DNA of 37,857 nt, from assembly GCA_022072245.1 (NCBI GenBank), contig JAJVIA010000006.1:1-37857 (forward strand), given 5' to 3'. This document shows positions 1 through 7,194 of this stretch, piece by piece. Position numbers and translations under genes: made by a program. Position 1 is the first letter of the stretch; each line of letters begins with the position of its first letter. The notes beneath the pieces were generated by a model that did no database searches, had not been told where the DNA came from, and saw nothing but the letters and a program-made list of their open reading frames with translations. This DNA is from Anaerolineae bacterium. Its GTDB lineage: Bacteria > Chloroflexota > Anaerolineae > UBA4142 > SHND01.

Positions 1-871
1 TAGTCGTCGTTTCGATGCGCAGCGGAATCGGCAGCGAACCGTACTTGAGCTGCACCGCCAACGCGTTCGCTTCGGGAATCGAAAAACGGCCCTCGATGAC
101 GCCGCGTCCGCCGGTAATGGGCGAATTAATGGACGGCGACGAAATCACGCGCTTGTCCAACACAATCGCCAAATACTTGCCGACATTGTTTGTCGTGTGG
201 TCGGCAAAAATGGTGGCGCCGCCGCTGCGTAATTCAAAATCAATCACGGGCGTATTTGTATTTTGCTGAAAACTGACCACCGCGTTCTGCAAACAATCGC
301 CGGTCATAACGGTCGTAAAAACTTGGCTCGCCGTAACCGGATTCGTTTCGGTCACTGCGCCCGTCGAAGTGATGGGCGCAGAAGGCGCGACGGTCGGCGT
401 CGCGCTCACTGGCGACACGGCGCGCGCGCACGAATTCGCCGCCGAGGGCCCCGTCGTTTGAATGATGGCGCCTTCTTGCAATGGCGTACTACCCGCGTCC
501 ACAAATTCCAGCAAACCGGTATTGCCAAAGGCCTTGACCGCATCTTCGGGATTTTCAATCCCGGGCAATTCCACCACAATGCGGTTGGTCCCCTGAACCT
601 GAATCAACGGCTCTGACACACCCAACGCATTGATACGTTTGTCAATAATACTGCGCGCCACTTGCATTTGTTCAGCCGTAATGGCTGTGCCTTCCGGCAA
701 ATCCGCCTGAAGCAAAACGCGCAACCCGCCCTGCAAATCCAAGCCCAGATGGACTTTGACTTCGCGCGTAACATCGCCCAGTTGAATTTTGGGATTGCTC
801 AACGCAATCCAGCCCGCAAAAATGGCAAGCAAAACAATCAGGGCGAGCGAAATATAAGTTCGTTGACGCAT
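1..871 (-). CDS. secD: Protein translocase subunit SecD (3' part cut by window edge)
   Basis: SecD is an inner-membrane subunit of the SecDF accessory complex, which uses the proton-motive force to complete protein export through SecYEG. The frame is open from ATG at 869-871 to position 1, giving 290 residues without a stop. Visible features are one N-terminal membrane segment (about residues 6-24), the SecD signature LGLDLQGGLRV soon after it, and the P1-type motif ending VELPGIENPEDA. Further on are DKRVISSPSINSPITGG and a segment ending LPIPLRIETTT, which matches the region just before the remaining membrane helices of the family; those helices lie off the window. A Thr/Pro/Ser/Ala-rich stretch (about residues 147-177) interrupts the periplasmic part. 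AAAGG at 876-880 is a plausible ribosome-binding site. A consensus promoter and a leader hairpin lie just upstream. Identification is secure; only the 3' end is missing. Confidence 0.95.
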   Translation of the reverse strand, partial: MRQRTYISLALIVLLAIFAGWIALSNPKIQLGDVTREVKVHLGLDLQGGLRVLLQADLPEGTAITAEQMQVARSIIDKRINALGVSEPLIQVQGTNRIVVELPGIENPEDAVKAFGNTGLLEFVDAGSTPLQEGAIIQTTGPSAANSCARAVSPVSATPTVAPSAPITSTGAVTETNPVTASQVFTTVMTGDCLQNAVVSFQQNTNTPVIDFELRSGGATIFADHTTNNVGKYLAIVLDKRVISSPSINSPITGGRGVIEGRFSIPEANALAVQLKYGSLPIPLRIETTT

Positions 872-895
872 GTGACCTTTCAAACTCCACGAATT

Positions 896-922
896 AAAAA
901 GCATTAGCCGTAGGGCTAACGC
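896..922 (-). terminator. Hairpin with T-tract between cca and secD
   Basis: On the minus strand, GCGTTAGCC (914-922) pairs with GGCTAATGC (901-909) across a CTAC loop, with one G-U pair, and is followed by five T residues (896-900). It has the form of a rho-independent terminator for the cca transcript. It also lies about 12 bp downstream of the predicted secD start point, so it would be transcribed in the secD leader too. A second small stem (GCTTTG/CAAAGC, 921-937) overlaps its first two bases and could compete with it. Confidence 0.65.
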
Positions 923-940
923 TTTGGCAAGCAAAGCAAG

Positions 941-968
941 ATTATAGGTGAATCAACGGGCATGTCAA
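941..968 (-). promoter_or_regulatory. Consensus sigma-70-type promoter of secD
   Basis: The minus strand reads TTGACA (963-968), a 16-bp spacer, then TATAAT (941-946), matching both consensus hexamers exactly. The -35 box overlaps the cca stop codon. Transcription would begin near 934, leaving a leader of about 62 bases before secD that contains the terminator-like hairpin. Confidence 0.8.
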
Positions 969-2401
969 AGTTTTTGTTCGTCAGCCCAATGCGTTTTTAG
1001 GAACGCCAGCGCCTCGTCGCGCGTCGTAATTTCGCCCAACGCTTGCGCTTCCAGCGCCGCCTCTAACGCCGCGCGCACGCGCGGGCCCGGCGCCAATTCC
1101 AAATGCGCCATCACCTCATTGCCGTTCAAAAGCGGCGGCGGCGCAATCTGCTGCGCGTGCGCGTTAAAATACGCTTCGAACATGCGCGTCATTACGGTTT
1201 GCTGCGCGGCGGCGACGGCGGACGGCAAAGCGTCGCCATACGTCGCGCGTTGGTCGCACCACGCGTGCGCCGCCGTATCCACGCCCGCGTCGCCCGTATC
1301 GCGAAAAAAGCGATACATCGCGCGTTTGCTCATGCCGTTTTGCGCCAGCAATATCGGGCGCAAGTGATTGGCAATAATGGTTTTCACCCAATGCACCTGT
1401 TCGTTGCTGAATCGCAAACGCCGCAGCGCGGGAATCGCCAGCGCGACGCCTTGCTCTGCGTGACCCAAAAAGCGGATGCGGCCCGACGGCTCGACGCTGC
1501 GCGTCGCCGGTTTGCCAATGTCGTGCAGCAAGAGCGTCAAGCGCAGCATTTCACCGCGCGTATAGCCGCCCATTGGACGCGCGGCAAAATGCGCGGCGAG
1601 TTGCGCGGCGAACGCGCCATCCGCCAAATCGGCATACTGCGCGCGTTCCGTTTCAGCCGCCGCCGCGACAGCGCGCAGCGAATGTTCCCACACATCGTAA
1701 ATGTGCGGCGGCGATTGCGTGACGCCGCGCAGCGCCTCCACTTCGGGCAAAATGGATCCGAGCAATGCGAACGCGTCGAGACGGCGCAGCGCCGCCAAGA
1801 CATTGTCCGCGCTGAGGATTCGCATCACCTCATCGCGCACGCGTTCCGACGGCGCGTGCGCGAGCAGCGGCGCGTCGCGCCGCAGCAATGCCGCCGTCGC
1901 ATCGTCCGCGACCAAGTTCAATTCTGTTTCCAAACGCACCGCGCGCGCCAAACGCACCGCGTCATTGCGAAAAATTTCATCCGACACGGCGCGCAAACGC
2001 TTGGCGGCTAAATCGTCCAAGCCATTCAACGGGTCAATCACCGCCGCGGCAGCGCCTTGCCAATGCACCGCGTCCGCCGCCATCGCGTTCACGGTAAAAT
2101 CGCGCGTTTGTAAATCTTGGGCAATGTCTTGGCCGCGCAAGCGCGCAAAATCAACCAGCGCGCGTGTCGTTCCACTATCCCAAATCACGCGCGCCACGTC
2201 GAACGATTCATCCATCACGTAAAACGCCGCGCCGATTTCGTCCGCAAATGCGCGCGCCAACGCGGACGCGTCGCCCGCCACGACCACATCTACATCGTGA
2301 ATGGCGCGTCCGAGCAGCAGGTCGCGCACTGTGCCGCCGACCAGATACGTTTGCGCGGCGCGCGTTCGCAAAAACGCGCGCAAGCGTTCAAGCATTATCA
2401 T
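965..2401 (-). CDS. cca: CCA tRNA nucleotidyltransferase / poly(A) polymerase family, with HD domain
   Basis: This 478-residue protein is a class II nucleotidyltransferase that adds or repairs the 3' CCA end of tRNAs in the cytoplasm. The N-terminal domain shows GGTVRDLLLGR (22-32) and the metal-binding HDVDVVV segment (Asp36 and Asp38), then the TRDFTVNAMA motif near 99-108. The RNA- and nucleotide-binding middle region follows. Near residue 290 the sequence LLLHDIGKP marks an HD phosphohydrolase domain, as in longer bacterial members with 2',3'-cyclic phosphodiesterase-type activity. The family cannot be split by eye into CCA-adding, A-adding or poly(A)-polymerase types. Two in-frame ATGs (residues 1 and 3) are possible starts and neither has a clear ribosome-binding site. 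The start overlaps the upstream small gene by 14 bp, suggesting translational coupling. Confidence 0.92.
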   Translation of the reverse strand: MIMLERLRAFLRTRAAQTYLVGGTVRDLLLGRAIHDVDVVVAGDASALARAFADEIGAAFYVMDESFDVARVIWDSGTTRALVDFARLRGQDIAQDLQTRDFTVNAMAADAVHWQGAAAAVIDPLNGLDDLAAKRLRAVSDEIFRNDAVRLARAVRLETELNLVADDATAALLRRDAPLLAHAPSERVRDEVMRILSADNVLAALRRLDAFALLGSILPEVEALRGVTQSPPHIYDVWEHSLRAVAAAAETERAQYADLADGAFAAQLAAHFAARPMGGYTRGEMLRLTLLLHDIGKPATRSVEPSGRIRFLGHAEQGVALAIPALRRLRFSNEQVHWVKTIIANHLRPILLAQNGMSKRAMYRFFRDTGDAGVDTAAHAWCDQRATYGDALPSAVAAAQQTVMTRMFEAYFNAHAQQIAPPPLLNGNEVMAHLELAPGPRVRAALEAALEAQALGEITTRDEALAFLKTHWADEQKL

Positions 2402-2618
2402 TCTTGGTTTTGGTTTTGGTTTGGCGTCGTCCCGCGCCAGAGTTTCGAGGTTTAACGGCGGGACTGTAGCGCAGAATCGGCTCGTCTTTTAATCGCATTG
2501 CGCGACAATGCAGCAGCGTCTCTTGCGCGCTGCGGCCCGAAGCGACAACGCGCCCGCGTACGCTGGCAATCCAAAGGCCCGCGTACAATTTTGAGCGAAC
2601 GACATCGGCGCGCGTCAT
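2388..2618 (-). CDS. Small DUF5678-like protein of unknown function
   Basis: The predicted product has 76 residues if ATG at 2616-2618 is used. Its first 55 residues contain YAGLWIASVRGRVVASGRSA and end with a DEPILRYSP segment. This pattern (Trp, then a Gly-Arg-Val-Val-Ala-Ser-Gly turn, then Glu-Pro-hydrophobic-Tyr-Pro) resembles the small DUF5678 family common in Chloroflexota and cyanobacteria, whose function is not known. The C-terminal 20 residues are Lys/Thr/Asn-rich low complexity. The frame runs 14 bp into cca. No ribosome-binding site is visible, and the sucD terminator T-tract ends only 10 bp upstream, so the start could be wrong or the gene may depend on readthrough. The protein resemblance makes it real with moderate confidence. 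Confidence 0.6.
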   Translation of the reverse strand: MTRADVVRSKLYAGLWIASVRGRVVASGRSAQETLLHCRAMRLKDEPILRYSPAVKPRNSGAGRRQTKTKTKNDNA

Positions 2619-2627
2619 GGGCGATTC

Positions 2628-2664
2628 AAAAAAAAGAGCTTGCGTTCCACAAGGAACCGCAAGC
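2628..2664 (-). terminator. Intrinsic terminator after sucD
   Basis: Minus-strand stem GCTTGC plus GTTCC (2653-2664) pairs with GGAAC plus GCAAGC (2638-2648), with one bulged G, around a 4-base loop. A T-rich tract (2628-2635) follows. It begins about 7 bp after the sucD stop codon and would end the sucC-sucD transcript. Confidence 0.8.
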
Positions 2665-2670
2665 CCGTTC

Positions 2671-3537
2671 TCAGAGAACTTTGGCAATCAGTTCCGCGCA
2701 CTCGACCGGATAGCGTGCGACGGGAACGCCGACCGCTTGGAACGCTTTGATCTTTTCTTCGGCGGTTCCGGTGCCGCCTTCAATGATGGCGCCCGCGTGG
2801 CCCATGCGTTTGCCGGGCGGCGCAGTCTGGCCCGCGATGAACGCGACCACCGGTTTGGTGACATGCTCTTTGATGTACAGCGCCGCTTTTTCTTCGTCCG
2901 TGCCGCCGATTTCGCCAATGGCGATAATCGCACGGGTGTCCGGGTCATTTTGAAACATTTCCAAAATTTCGACAAAATTCAAACCGCGCACCGGGTCGCC
3001 GCCGATGCCAACGCAAGTGGATTGCCCGTTACCTTGTCGCGTCAAAGCATCTACGACTTCGTACGTCAACGTGCCGCTGCGCGAAACCAAACCGACGGGA
3101 CCCGCCTTGCAAATGTTGCCGGGAATGATGCCGACTTTGGCTTGGTCGGGACTAATCAAACCGGGGCAGTTCGGCCCGATGAGTTTCGTGCCGCGCTTGT
3201 TAAACTCGCTCTTGACGCGCATCATGTCTTGGACCGGCACGCGTTCGGTGATGCAAACGACCAACGGAATGCCCGCCGCGCTTGCTTCGAGCATTGCATC
3301 CGCCGCGCCGCCCGCCGGCACATAAATAACCGAAACGTTCGCGGCGGTGGCGCGCACCGCCTCCGACACGGTGTTGAAAATCGGCACGTCCAAAACAGTT
3401 TCGCCGCCGCGCCCCGGCGTCACGCCCGCGACGACATTCGTGCCGTACTCGATTGAACTTTTTGTATGAAACATGCCTTCGCGTCCCGTAATCCCTTGCA
3501 CCAAGAGACGCGTATTCTGATCTACCAAAATGCTCAT
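2671..3537 (-). CDS. sucD: Succinyl-CoA ligase (ADP/GDP-forming), alpha subunit
   Basis: SucD is the CoA-binding, phosphohistidine-carrying subunit of succinyl-CoA synthetase, which makes ATP or GTP from succinyl-CoA in the TCA cycle. At 288 residues it has the usual length. Seen are the CoA-domain motif VQGITGREG (13-21), GPNCPG, GIIPG, and the active-site histidine in [11 protein letters not shown] (about His247), which is phosphorylated during catalysis. The chosen ATG (3535-3537) begins MSILVDQNT, which fits family N-termini; an upstream in-frame extension runs into the preceding gene and is rejected. Its ATG overlaps the TGA of the upstream unknown gene (ATGA), implying coupled translation. 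sucC lies two genes upstream in the same direction. A terminator follows directly. Confidence 0.97.
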   Translation of the reverse strand: MSILVDQNTRLLVQGITGREGMFHTKSSIEYGTNVVAGVTPGRGGETVLDVPIFNTVSEAVRATAANVSVIYVPAGGAADAMLEASAAGIPLVVCITERVPVQDMMRVKSEFNKRGTKLIGPNCPGLISPDQAKVGIIPGNICKAGPVGLVSRSGTLTYEVVDALTRQGNGQSTCVGIGGDPVRGLNFVEILEMFQNDPDTRAIIAIGEIGGTDEEKAALYIKEHVTKPVVAFIAGQTAPPGKRMGHAGAIIEGGTGTAEEKIKAFQAVGVPVARYPVECAELIAKVL

Positions 3538-4235
3538 GCTTGCCTCGTTGAATAGGATTGTTGCAGTTCGCGCGCCGCGCGTTGAATCATGCGCCGCACG
3601 CGCGCGAGATTTGCTTGAATTTCCGCAGGCGTCACGGTCAAATTCATTTGCCGCGCGCCCGCGCGGCTTTGGCCATTCGCTTCGCCCACCGTAATGGCGA
3701 TTTGACCCTGCGGCACATACACCAAAAAATCTACGCGATACCGCGCGCGCCCCTCGCGCACAAACGTTTCGCGTTCCACATCCCAAGCGTCCGCGCGCAG
3801 CGCGTCGTATAACGCTTCGTGCGCGGGCGTTCGTAAATACAAATCATTCCATTCGCGCGCGTTGGAAAATTTTTCCCAATTCGTCCACAAAAACAGGACG
3901 CGCCGTCCGCGTTTGGAAAGAATCGGCGGCACGCGCGCTTGCAACGCGCCCAACTGCAATTTGTAATACGTTTCGTCCGCGCGCGGATGCTGCGCTTCGT
4001 CCGGCAATAAATCGCGCCGCCGCGCCAATTCATGGCCCCGCACCGTCGCAAAGGTGTCAATGCTCCATTTGCGTTCCCGAAACGCGGCGGGCAAATAAAA
4101 CGCCAGCGCCTGCGCGCCGCTAAAAAAGCGCGGCGCGTGCCGCGTCGGAATGCGATACCAACGTTCGCGCGCGGCAATTTCCAAATCGCGCGGCGTTTGA
4201 ACGAGCGCGACGAGAACGGTATCGTCAGGATTCAT
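3534..4235 (-). CDS. Unknown protein, possible degenerate restriction-nuclease-like fold
   Basis: This 233-residue soluble protein has no recognised function. The N-terminal half has a conserved-looking pattern: [12 protein letters not shown], then [22 protein letters not shown] and [14 protein letters not shown] recall similar unnamed proteins in Chloroflexota and cyanobacteria but cannot name a family. The C-terminal part (about residues 150-190), [24 protein letters not shown], resembles the core of PD-(D/E)XK or DUF559-like nucleases, where a strand Asp is followed by a strand with Glu-x-Asp/Lys. Here the second strand reads ITVGE, so the usual catalytic Glu and Lys seem absent. The gene starts 2 bp after the M20 peptidase gene and overlaps sucD by 4 bp, so it is clearly part of the sucC-sucD operon. 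The nuclease-like reading is inference. Confidence 0.75.
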   Translation of the reverse strand: MNPDDTVLVALVQTPRDLEIAARERWYRIPTRHAPRFFSGAQALAFYLPAAFRERKWSIDTFATVRGHELARRRDLLPDEAQHPRADETYYKLQLGALQARVPPILSKRGRRVLFLWTNWEKFSNAREWNDLYLRTPAHEALYDALRADAWDVERETFVREGRARYRVDFLVYVPQGQIAITVGEANGQSRAGARQMNLTVTPAEIQANLARVRRMIQRAARELQQSYSTRQA

Positions 4236-4237
4236 GT

Positions 4238-5569
4238 TTACGCGGTCTGCGCGAATTCGCTTACGACTTGATACAAGATGCGCGCGCCGAAACCGACATT
4301 TTCCAAACGGATGCGTTCGTCGTCGCCATGCACGCGCTCCATTTCGCCCGCTTCGTCAAACATCGGACAAAAGCCATAGACTTTGACGCCAAGTTTAGTA
4401 ATGTGCCGCGCATCCGTCGCGCCGACGACCAAATCGGGCAGCACAATCGCGGCGGGGTCGTGTTGTTTCAAGACGCGCACCATCGTATCGTACAGCGGCG
4501 ACTGCGGGTCGGCTTCGATGCCGCGCGTCGTCGGCTGATGAAATTCGATTTCGTATTCCTCGCCCAATACGGCGCGCAGTTCGTGCAAAAACGTTTCGGC
4601 GGTTTGTCCCGGCGTCAAACGCGCGTCCACCTGCGCTTCGGCGACGGAGGGAATCACATTGATTTTGCTGCCCGCGTTCAATTTCGTCGGCGTCGCGGTA
4701 TTGTGCAGCATCGCATAGAGCAAACCGCGCATCCCTTCGTCCAGCGGCAAATGGGCGAGCGCGCGCTTGCCGTTTTTGCCCTCTGCCAATTGGCGCAAGC
4801 TCGCCGCGGCAGCGCCGCCCAACGCGTTCGCCAAACCTTCAAGATAATTGCGCGCGGTCACGCTGACGTGCATCGGAAATTCCGCGCGCCCCAATGTATC
4901 CAACGCGCGCGCGAGATTCAAAACGGCATTGTCGCGCTGCGGAATGGACGCGTGGCCCGGTCGGCCGAACGCGCGCAGCGTAAAACGCGCGGCGCCTTTT
5001 TCGCCGGTCTGGATGGTGTAAATGCGTTTGCCCAAGATGGTCGAACCAAAACCGCCGCCTTCGTTAATCGCATATTCCGCGCGAATCAAATCGGCGTGTT
5101 CGAGCGCCATCCACGCCGCGCCGAAACGGCCGCCCGCCTCTTCGTCCGCGTTCGCCATGAAAATGACATCGCGCGCGAGCGGAACTTGATTGCGCTTGAG
5201 CCAGAGAAAAACCGCGAGCTCCATCGCGACCAAATCTTTGGTATCGAGCGCGCCGCGACCGTACAAAAAACCGTCGTGAATTTCGCCGCCGAACGGGTCA
5301 TATTTCCAACGCGCGGGTTCGACCGGCACCACGTCGAGATGCGCCATCAACAACAAGGGCGCGCCGCGTCCGCTGCCGCGCAAGCGCGCCACCAGATTGC
5401 CGCGCCCCGGCGCGGCTTCTAAAATCGTCGCCGCAATATCTTCGCGCGCCAAAACTTGGGCGAGATATTGGCACGCGCTGATTTCATTGCCGGGCGGATT
5501 TGTCGTATTGATACGAATCAAATCACTCAAATACCCGACCGCTTCATCACGGACCGCTGACCAATTCAT
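4238..5569 (-). CDS. M20-family metallopeptidase (ArgE/DapE/carboxypeptidase type)
   Basis: This is a 443-residue zinc-dependent hydrolase of the M20/M25/M40 group, which cleaves amide bonds in small peptides or N-acyl amino acids. The first metal ligand motif is LLLMAHLDVVP (His77, Asp79). The bridging Asp lies in YGRGALDTK (Asp109). The catalytic Glu pair is in NADEEAGG (Glu143-Glu144). A late ATDARH segment near residue 385 provides the distal His. Between the two halves of the catalytic domain lies a dimerisation lid beginning FTLRAFGRPGHASIP. Length and motif order are normal and catalysis is probably intact. The substrate cannot be deduced. It starts 43 bp after sucC and ends 2 bp before the next gene, so it is co-transcribed with the succinyl-CoA ligase genes. 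Confidence 0.93.
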   Translation of the reverse strand: MNWSAVRDEAVGYLSDLIRINTTNPPGNEISACQYLAQVLAREDIAATILEAAPGRGNLVARLRGSGRGAPLLLMAHLDVVPVEPARWKYDPFGGEIHDGFLYGRGALDTKDLVAMELAVFLWLKRNQVPLARDVIFMANADEEAGGRFGAAWMALEHADLIRAEYAINEGGGFGSTILGKRIYTIQTGEKGAARFTLRAFGRPGHASIPQRDNAVLNLARALDTLGRAEFPMHVSVTARNYLEGLANALGGAAAASLRQLAEGKNGKRALAHLPLDEGMRGLLYAMLHNTATPTKLNAGSKINVIPSVAEAQVDARLTPGQTAETFLHELRAVLGEEYEIEFHQPTTRGIEADPQSPLYDTMVRVLKQHDPAAIVLPDLVVGATDARHITKLGVKVYGFCPMFDEAGEMERVHGDDERIRLENVGFGARILYQVVSEFAQTA

Positions 5570-5612
5570 AACAAGCTAAAACTGAAAAACTTTAAGCGCC
5601 TTGCTTTTCAGC

Positions 5613-6752
5613 TTAATTTTTTCCCTTGACGATTTCGACGGCGAGTTTCGCGCCCTCTTCGAGCGACGCGGCGGTTTGCATGTGCGCGTCGGCGAGAATG
5701 CGCCGCCCCTCTTCGGCGTTCGTGCCGACAATGCGCGCCACCATCGGCACGTTGGTCTTGACCTGACCGAGCGCTTCGACGATGCCGCGCGCCACTTCGT
5801 CGCCGCGCGTGATGCCGCCAAAGATATTGAATAGCACCGCTTGGACGTTTTGGTCGGCGAGAATGATGCGTAACGCCGCCGCCACTTTGTCGGCTTTGGC
5901 GCCGCCGCCAATGTCTAAAAAGTTCGCGGGTTCGCCGCCGTAAAATTTGATTACGTCCATCGTCGCCATCGCCAAACCCGCGCCATTGACCATGCAGCCG
6001 ATGTTGCCGTCCAATTTTACAAACGAAAGGCCCGCGGTGCGCGCTTCGCGTTCGGCTTGGTTTTCTTCGTCGGCATCGCGCAGCGCTTCTAAATCGTGAT
6101 GCCGATCCAACGCGCTGTCGTCGAGAACCAATTTGCCGTCCGCCGCAATCAAGGTATTGTCGGTTGTAATGAATAACGGATTGATTTCGACGAGCGACGC
6201 GTCCGTGTCCACAAACACGCGATACAAGCCCAACGCGATTTTGACAAATTCGGCGACGAGTTTTTTATCCAGCCCGATGCCGAAACCCAACTCGCGCGCC
6301 TGATACGCTTGCAAGCCGAGCAGCGGGTCAATAGTCTGTCGCTTGATTTTTTCCGGCGTGACGCGCGCCACCTCTTCGATTTCGACGCCGCCGGCGGCGG
6401 AAGCCATCATCACCGGCGCGTCTTGCGTTCGGTCCACCACAATGCCCAAATAAATTTCCGCTTGCGCGGACACGGCGGGGTCAATCAATACTTTACGCAC
6501 GGGCAAACCTTTGATGCTCATGCCAAGGATAGCGCTTGCGTATTCTTCTACTTGGTCCGCCGTTTTGGCGACTTTGACGCCGCCGGCTTTGCCGCGTCCG
6601 CCCACCAACACTTGGGCTTTGACGACGACGGGCAAACCGATTTGTTTCGCTATTTCGCGCGCGGTTTCAGCGTCGTACGCCACTTTGCCTTTGGGCGTGG
6701 GAATACCATAGCGCGCAAACAATTCTTTGGATTGATGTTCGTGTAGTTTCAC
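5613..6752 (-). CDS. sucC: Succinyl-CoA ligase (ADP/GDP-forming), beta subunit
   Basis: SucC is the ATP-grasp nucleotide-binding subunit that partners SucD. With the GTG start at 6750-6752 it has 379 residues, close to the family norm. The start [18 protein letters not shown] matches typical SucC N-termini, and GGAGA (6759-6763) sits 6 bases upstream. This rules out a longer frame reaching 6914. Seen are [18 protein letters not shown] (about 43-60, ATP-grasp lid and phosphate contacts), the Mg-binding VEINPL segment, the FLDIGGGA segment, and [13 protein letters not shown], which contacts the succinate/CoA site. It is the first gene of the operon sucC, M20 peptidase, unknown, sucD, with a strong promoter about 30 bp upstream. 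Subunit identity is secure; nucleotide preference (ATP or GTP) is not clear from sequence alone. Confidence 0.97.
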   Translation of the reverse strand: MKLHEHQSKELFARYGIPTPKGKVAYDAETAREIAKQIGLPVVVKAQVLVGGRGKAGGVKVAKTADQVEEYASAILGMSIKGLPVRKVLIDPAVSAQAEIYLGIVVDRTQDAPVMMASAAGGVEIEEVARVTPEKIKRQTIDPLLGLQAYQARELGFGIGLDKKLVAEFVKIALGLYRVFVDTDASLVEINPLFITTDNTLIAADGKLVLDDSALDRHHDLEALRDADEENQAEREARTAGLSFVKLDGNIGCMVNGAGLAMATMDVIKFYGGEPANFLDIGGGAKADKVAAALRIILADQNVQAVLFNIFGGITRGDEVARGIVEALGQVKTNVPMVARIVGTNAEEGRRILADAHMQTAASLEEGAKLAVEIVKGKN

Positions 6753-6758
6753 CAGAGG

Positions 6759-6763
6759 TCTCC
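6759..6763 (-). promoter_or_regulatory. Ribosome-binding site fixing the GTG start of sucC
   Basis: GGAGA on the minus strand lies 6 bases before GTG. It selects this start over upstream in-frame codons that would add residues unlike SucC. Confidence 0.7.
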
Positions 6764-6785
6764 GAATCAGGGGTAACTGTAGCGA

Positions 6786-6814
6786 ATTATACTTGATGTA
6801 GCATCTCGTAACAA
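6786..6814 (-). promoter_or_regulatory. Promoter of the sucC operon
   Basis: The minus strand reads TTGTTA (6809-6814), a 17-bp spacer, then TATAAT (6786-6791). The -10 is perfect and the -35 matches 4 of 6. Transcription would start near 6779, about 27 bases before the sucC start codon. Confidence 0.75.
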
Positions 6815-6840
6815 AAAAATAGATTGGCGTCACGGTTTTG

Positions 6841-6932
6841 GGCAATGAATTCGCAGCAACGAAAACACGAAACGTTACGATGCTGGGCGAATAAATTCGC
6901 CGCAACAAGAACACAAAACGTGCCTACGCACG
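6841..6932. repeat. Degenerate hairpin repeats (REP-like), left part of cluster
   Basis: Two related stretches begin at 6841 and 6886. The second has the perfect stem GGCGAAT/ATTCGCC (6886-6901), then GCAACAAGAACACAAAACG, then stem CGTGC/GCACG (6919-6932). The first is a decayed copy of the same order (GCAATGAATTCGC, then GCAACGAAAACACGAAACG). The segment GGCGAA...CCGCAACAAGA reappears inverted in the tandem units to the right, so the whole reads as a large imperfect palindrome. No protein-coding signal is seen. Confidence 0.7.
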
Positions 6933-6934
6933 TT

Positions 6935-7136
6935 AAGTCTGCAAAGGCAGACTTGCGCTCTTGTTGCGGCGATTTCTAATCGCTTGAGCGGTCTGACATC
7001 TTGGCACGTAAGTCTGCAAAGGCAGACTTGCGCTCTTGTTGCGGCGATTTCTAATCGCTTGAGCGGTCTGACATCTTGGCACATCAGTCTGCAAAGGCAG
7101 ACTTGCGCTCTTGTTGCGGCGATTTCTAATCGCTTG
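6935..7136. repeat. 75-bp tandem repeat, about 2.7 copies, hairpin-rich
   Basis: Units start at 6935, 7010 and 7085 (the last is partial) and are nearly identical. Each contains the perfect 8-bp stem AAGTCTGC-AAAG-GCAGACTT, broken at its first bases in unit 3. Each also contains a GCGATT-TCT-AATCGC stem, which in the two full units is enclosed by CGCTC/GAGCG. Because the period is a multiple of three, several frames stay open and mimic a repeat protein, but none has a ribosome-binding site or family resemblance. It fills the space between the divergent sucC and lipoprotein promoters. It is probably a REP/BIME-like element. Confidence 0.9.
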
Positions 7137-7147
7137 CTCGCCACGCG

Positions 7148-7176
7148 TTGCGCGCGCGCGGAATGTGCGATAGAAT
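7148..7176 (+). promoter_or_regulatory. Probable promoter of the lipoprotein gene
   Basis: TTGCGC (7148-7153), a 17-bp spacer, then TAGAAT (7171-7176), where the -10 matches 5 of 6 and the -35 is weak. Transcription would start near 7183, giving a very short leader with GAGGAG. The same TAGAATCGCGCGC string occurs before the GT39 gene at 34383. Confidence 0.5.
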
Positions 7177-7183
7177 CGCGCGC

Positions 7184-7189
7184 GAGGAG
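7184..7189 (+). promoter_or_regulatory. Ribosome-binding site deciding the lipoprotein start
   Basis: GAGGAG lies 5 bases before ATG at 7195 but only 2 bases before GTG at 7192, favouring ATG 7195. Confidence 0.6.
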
Positions 7190-7194
7190 TCGTG

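Noticed and set aside
3538-3786. N-terminal extension of sucD to position 3786
   Set aside because: It lies inside the upstream gene in another frame, and the added sequence does not resemble SucD; ATG 3537 gives the normal length.
4268-5422. 384-codon plus-strand frame opposite the M20 peptidase gene
   Set aside because: It is antisense to a secure gene with all catalytic motifs, and its own product is low-complexity Arg/Phe/Ala-rich with no recognisable domain.
5570-5612. Terminator between sucC and the M20 gene
   Set aside because: CTGAAAA/TTTTCAG can pair, but the stem is short and AT-rich with a 16-base loop and no proper T-tract, so the operon reading is kept.
6753-6914. N-terminal extension of sucC to position 6914
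   Set aside because: It would cross the promoter and ribosome-binding site and add residues unlike SucC; GTG 6752 gives the normal family start.
6841-7136. CRISPR array in the repeat cluster
   Set aside because: The whole 75-bp unit is repeated with no unique spacers, and no cas genes are nearby.
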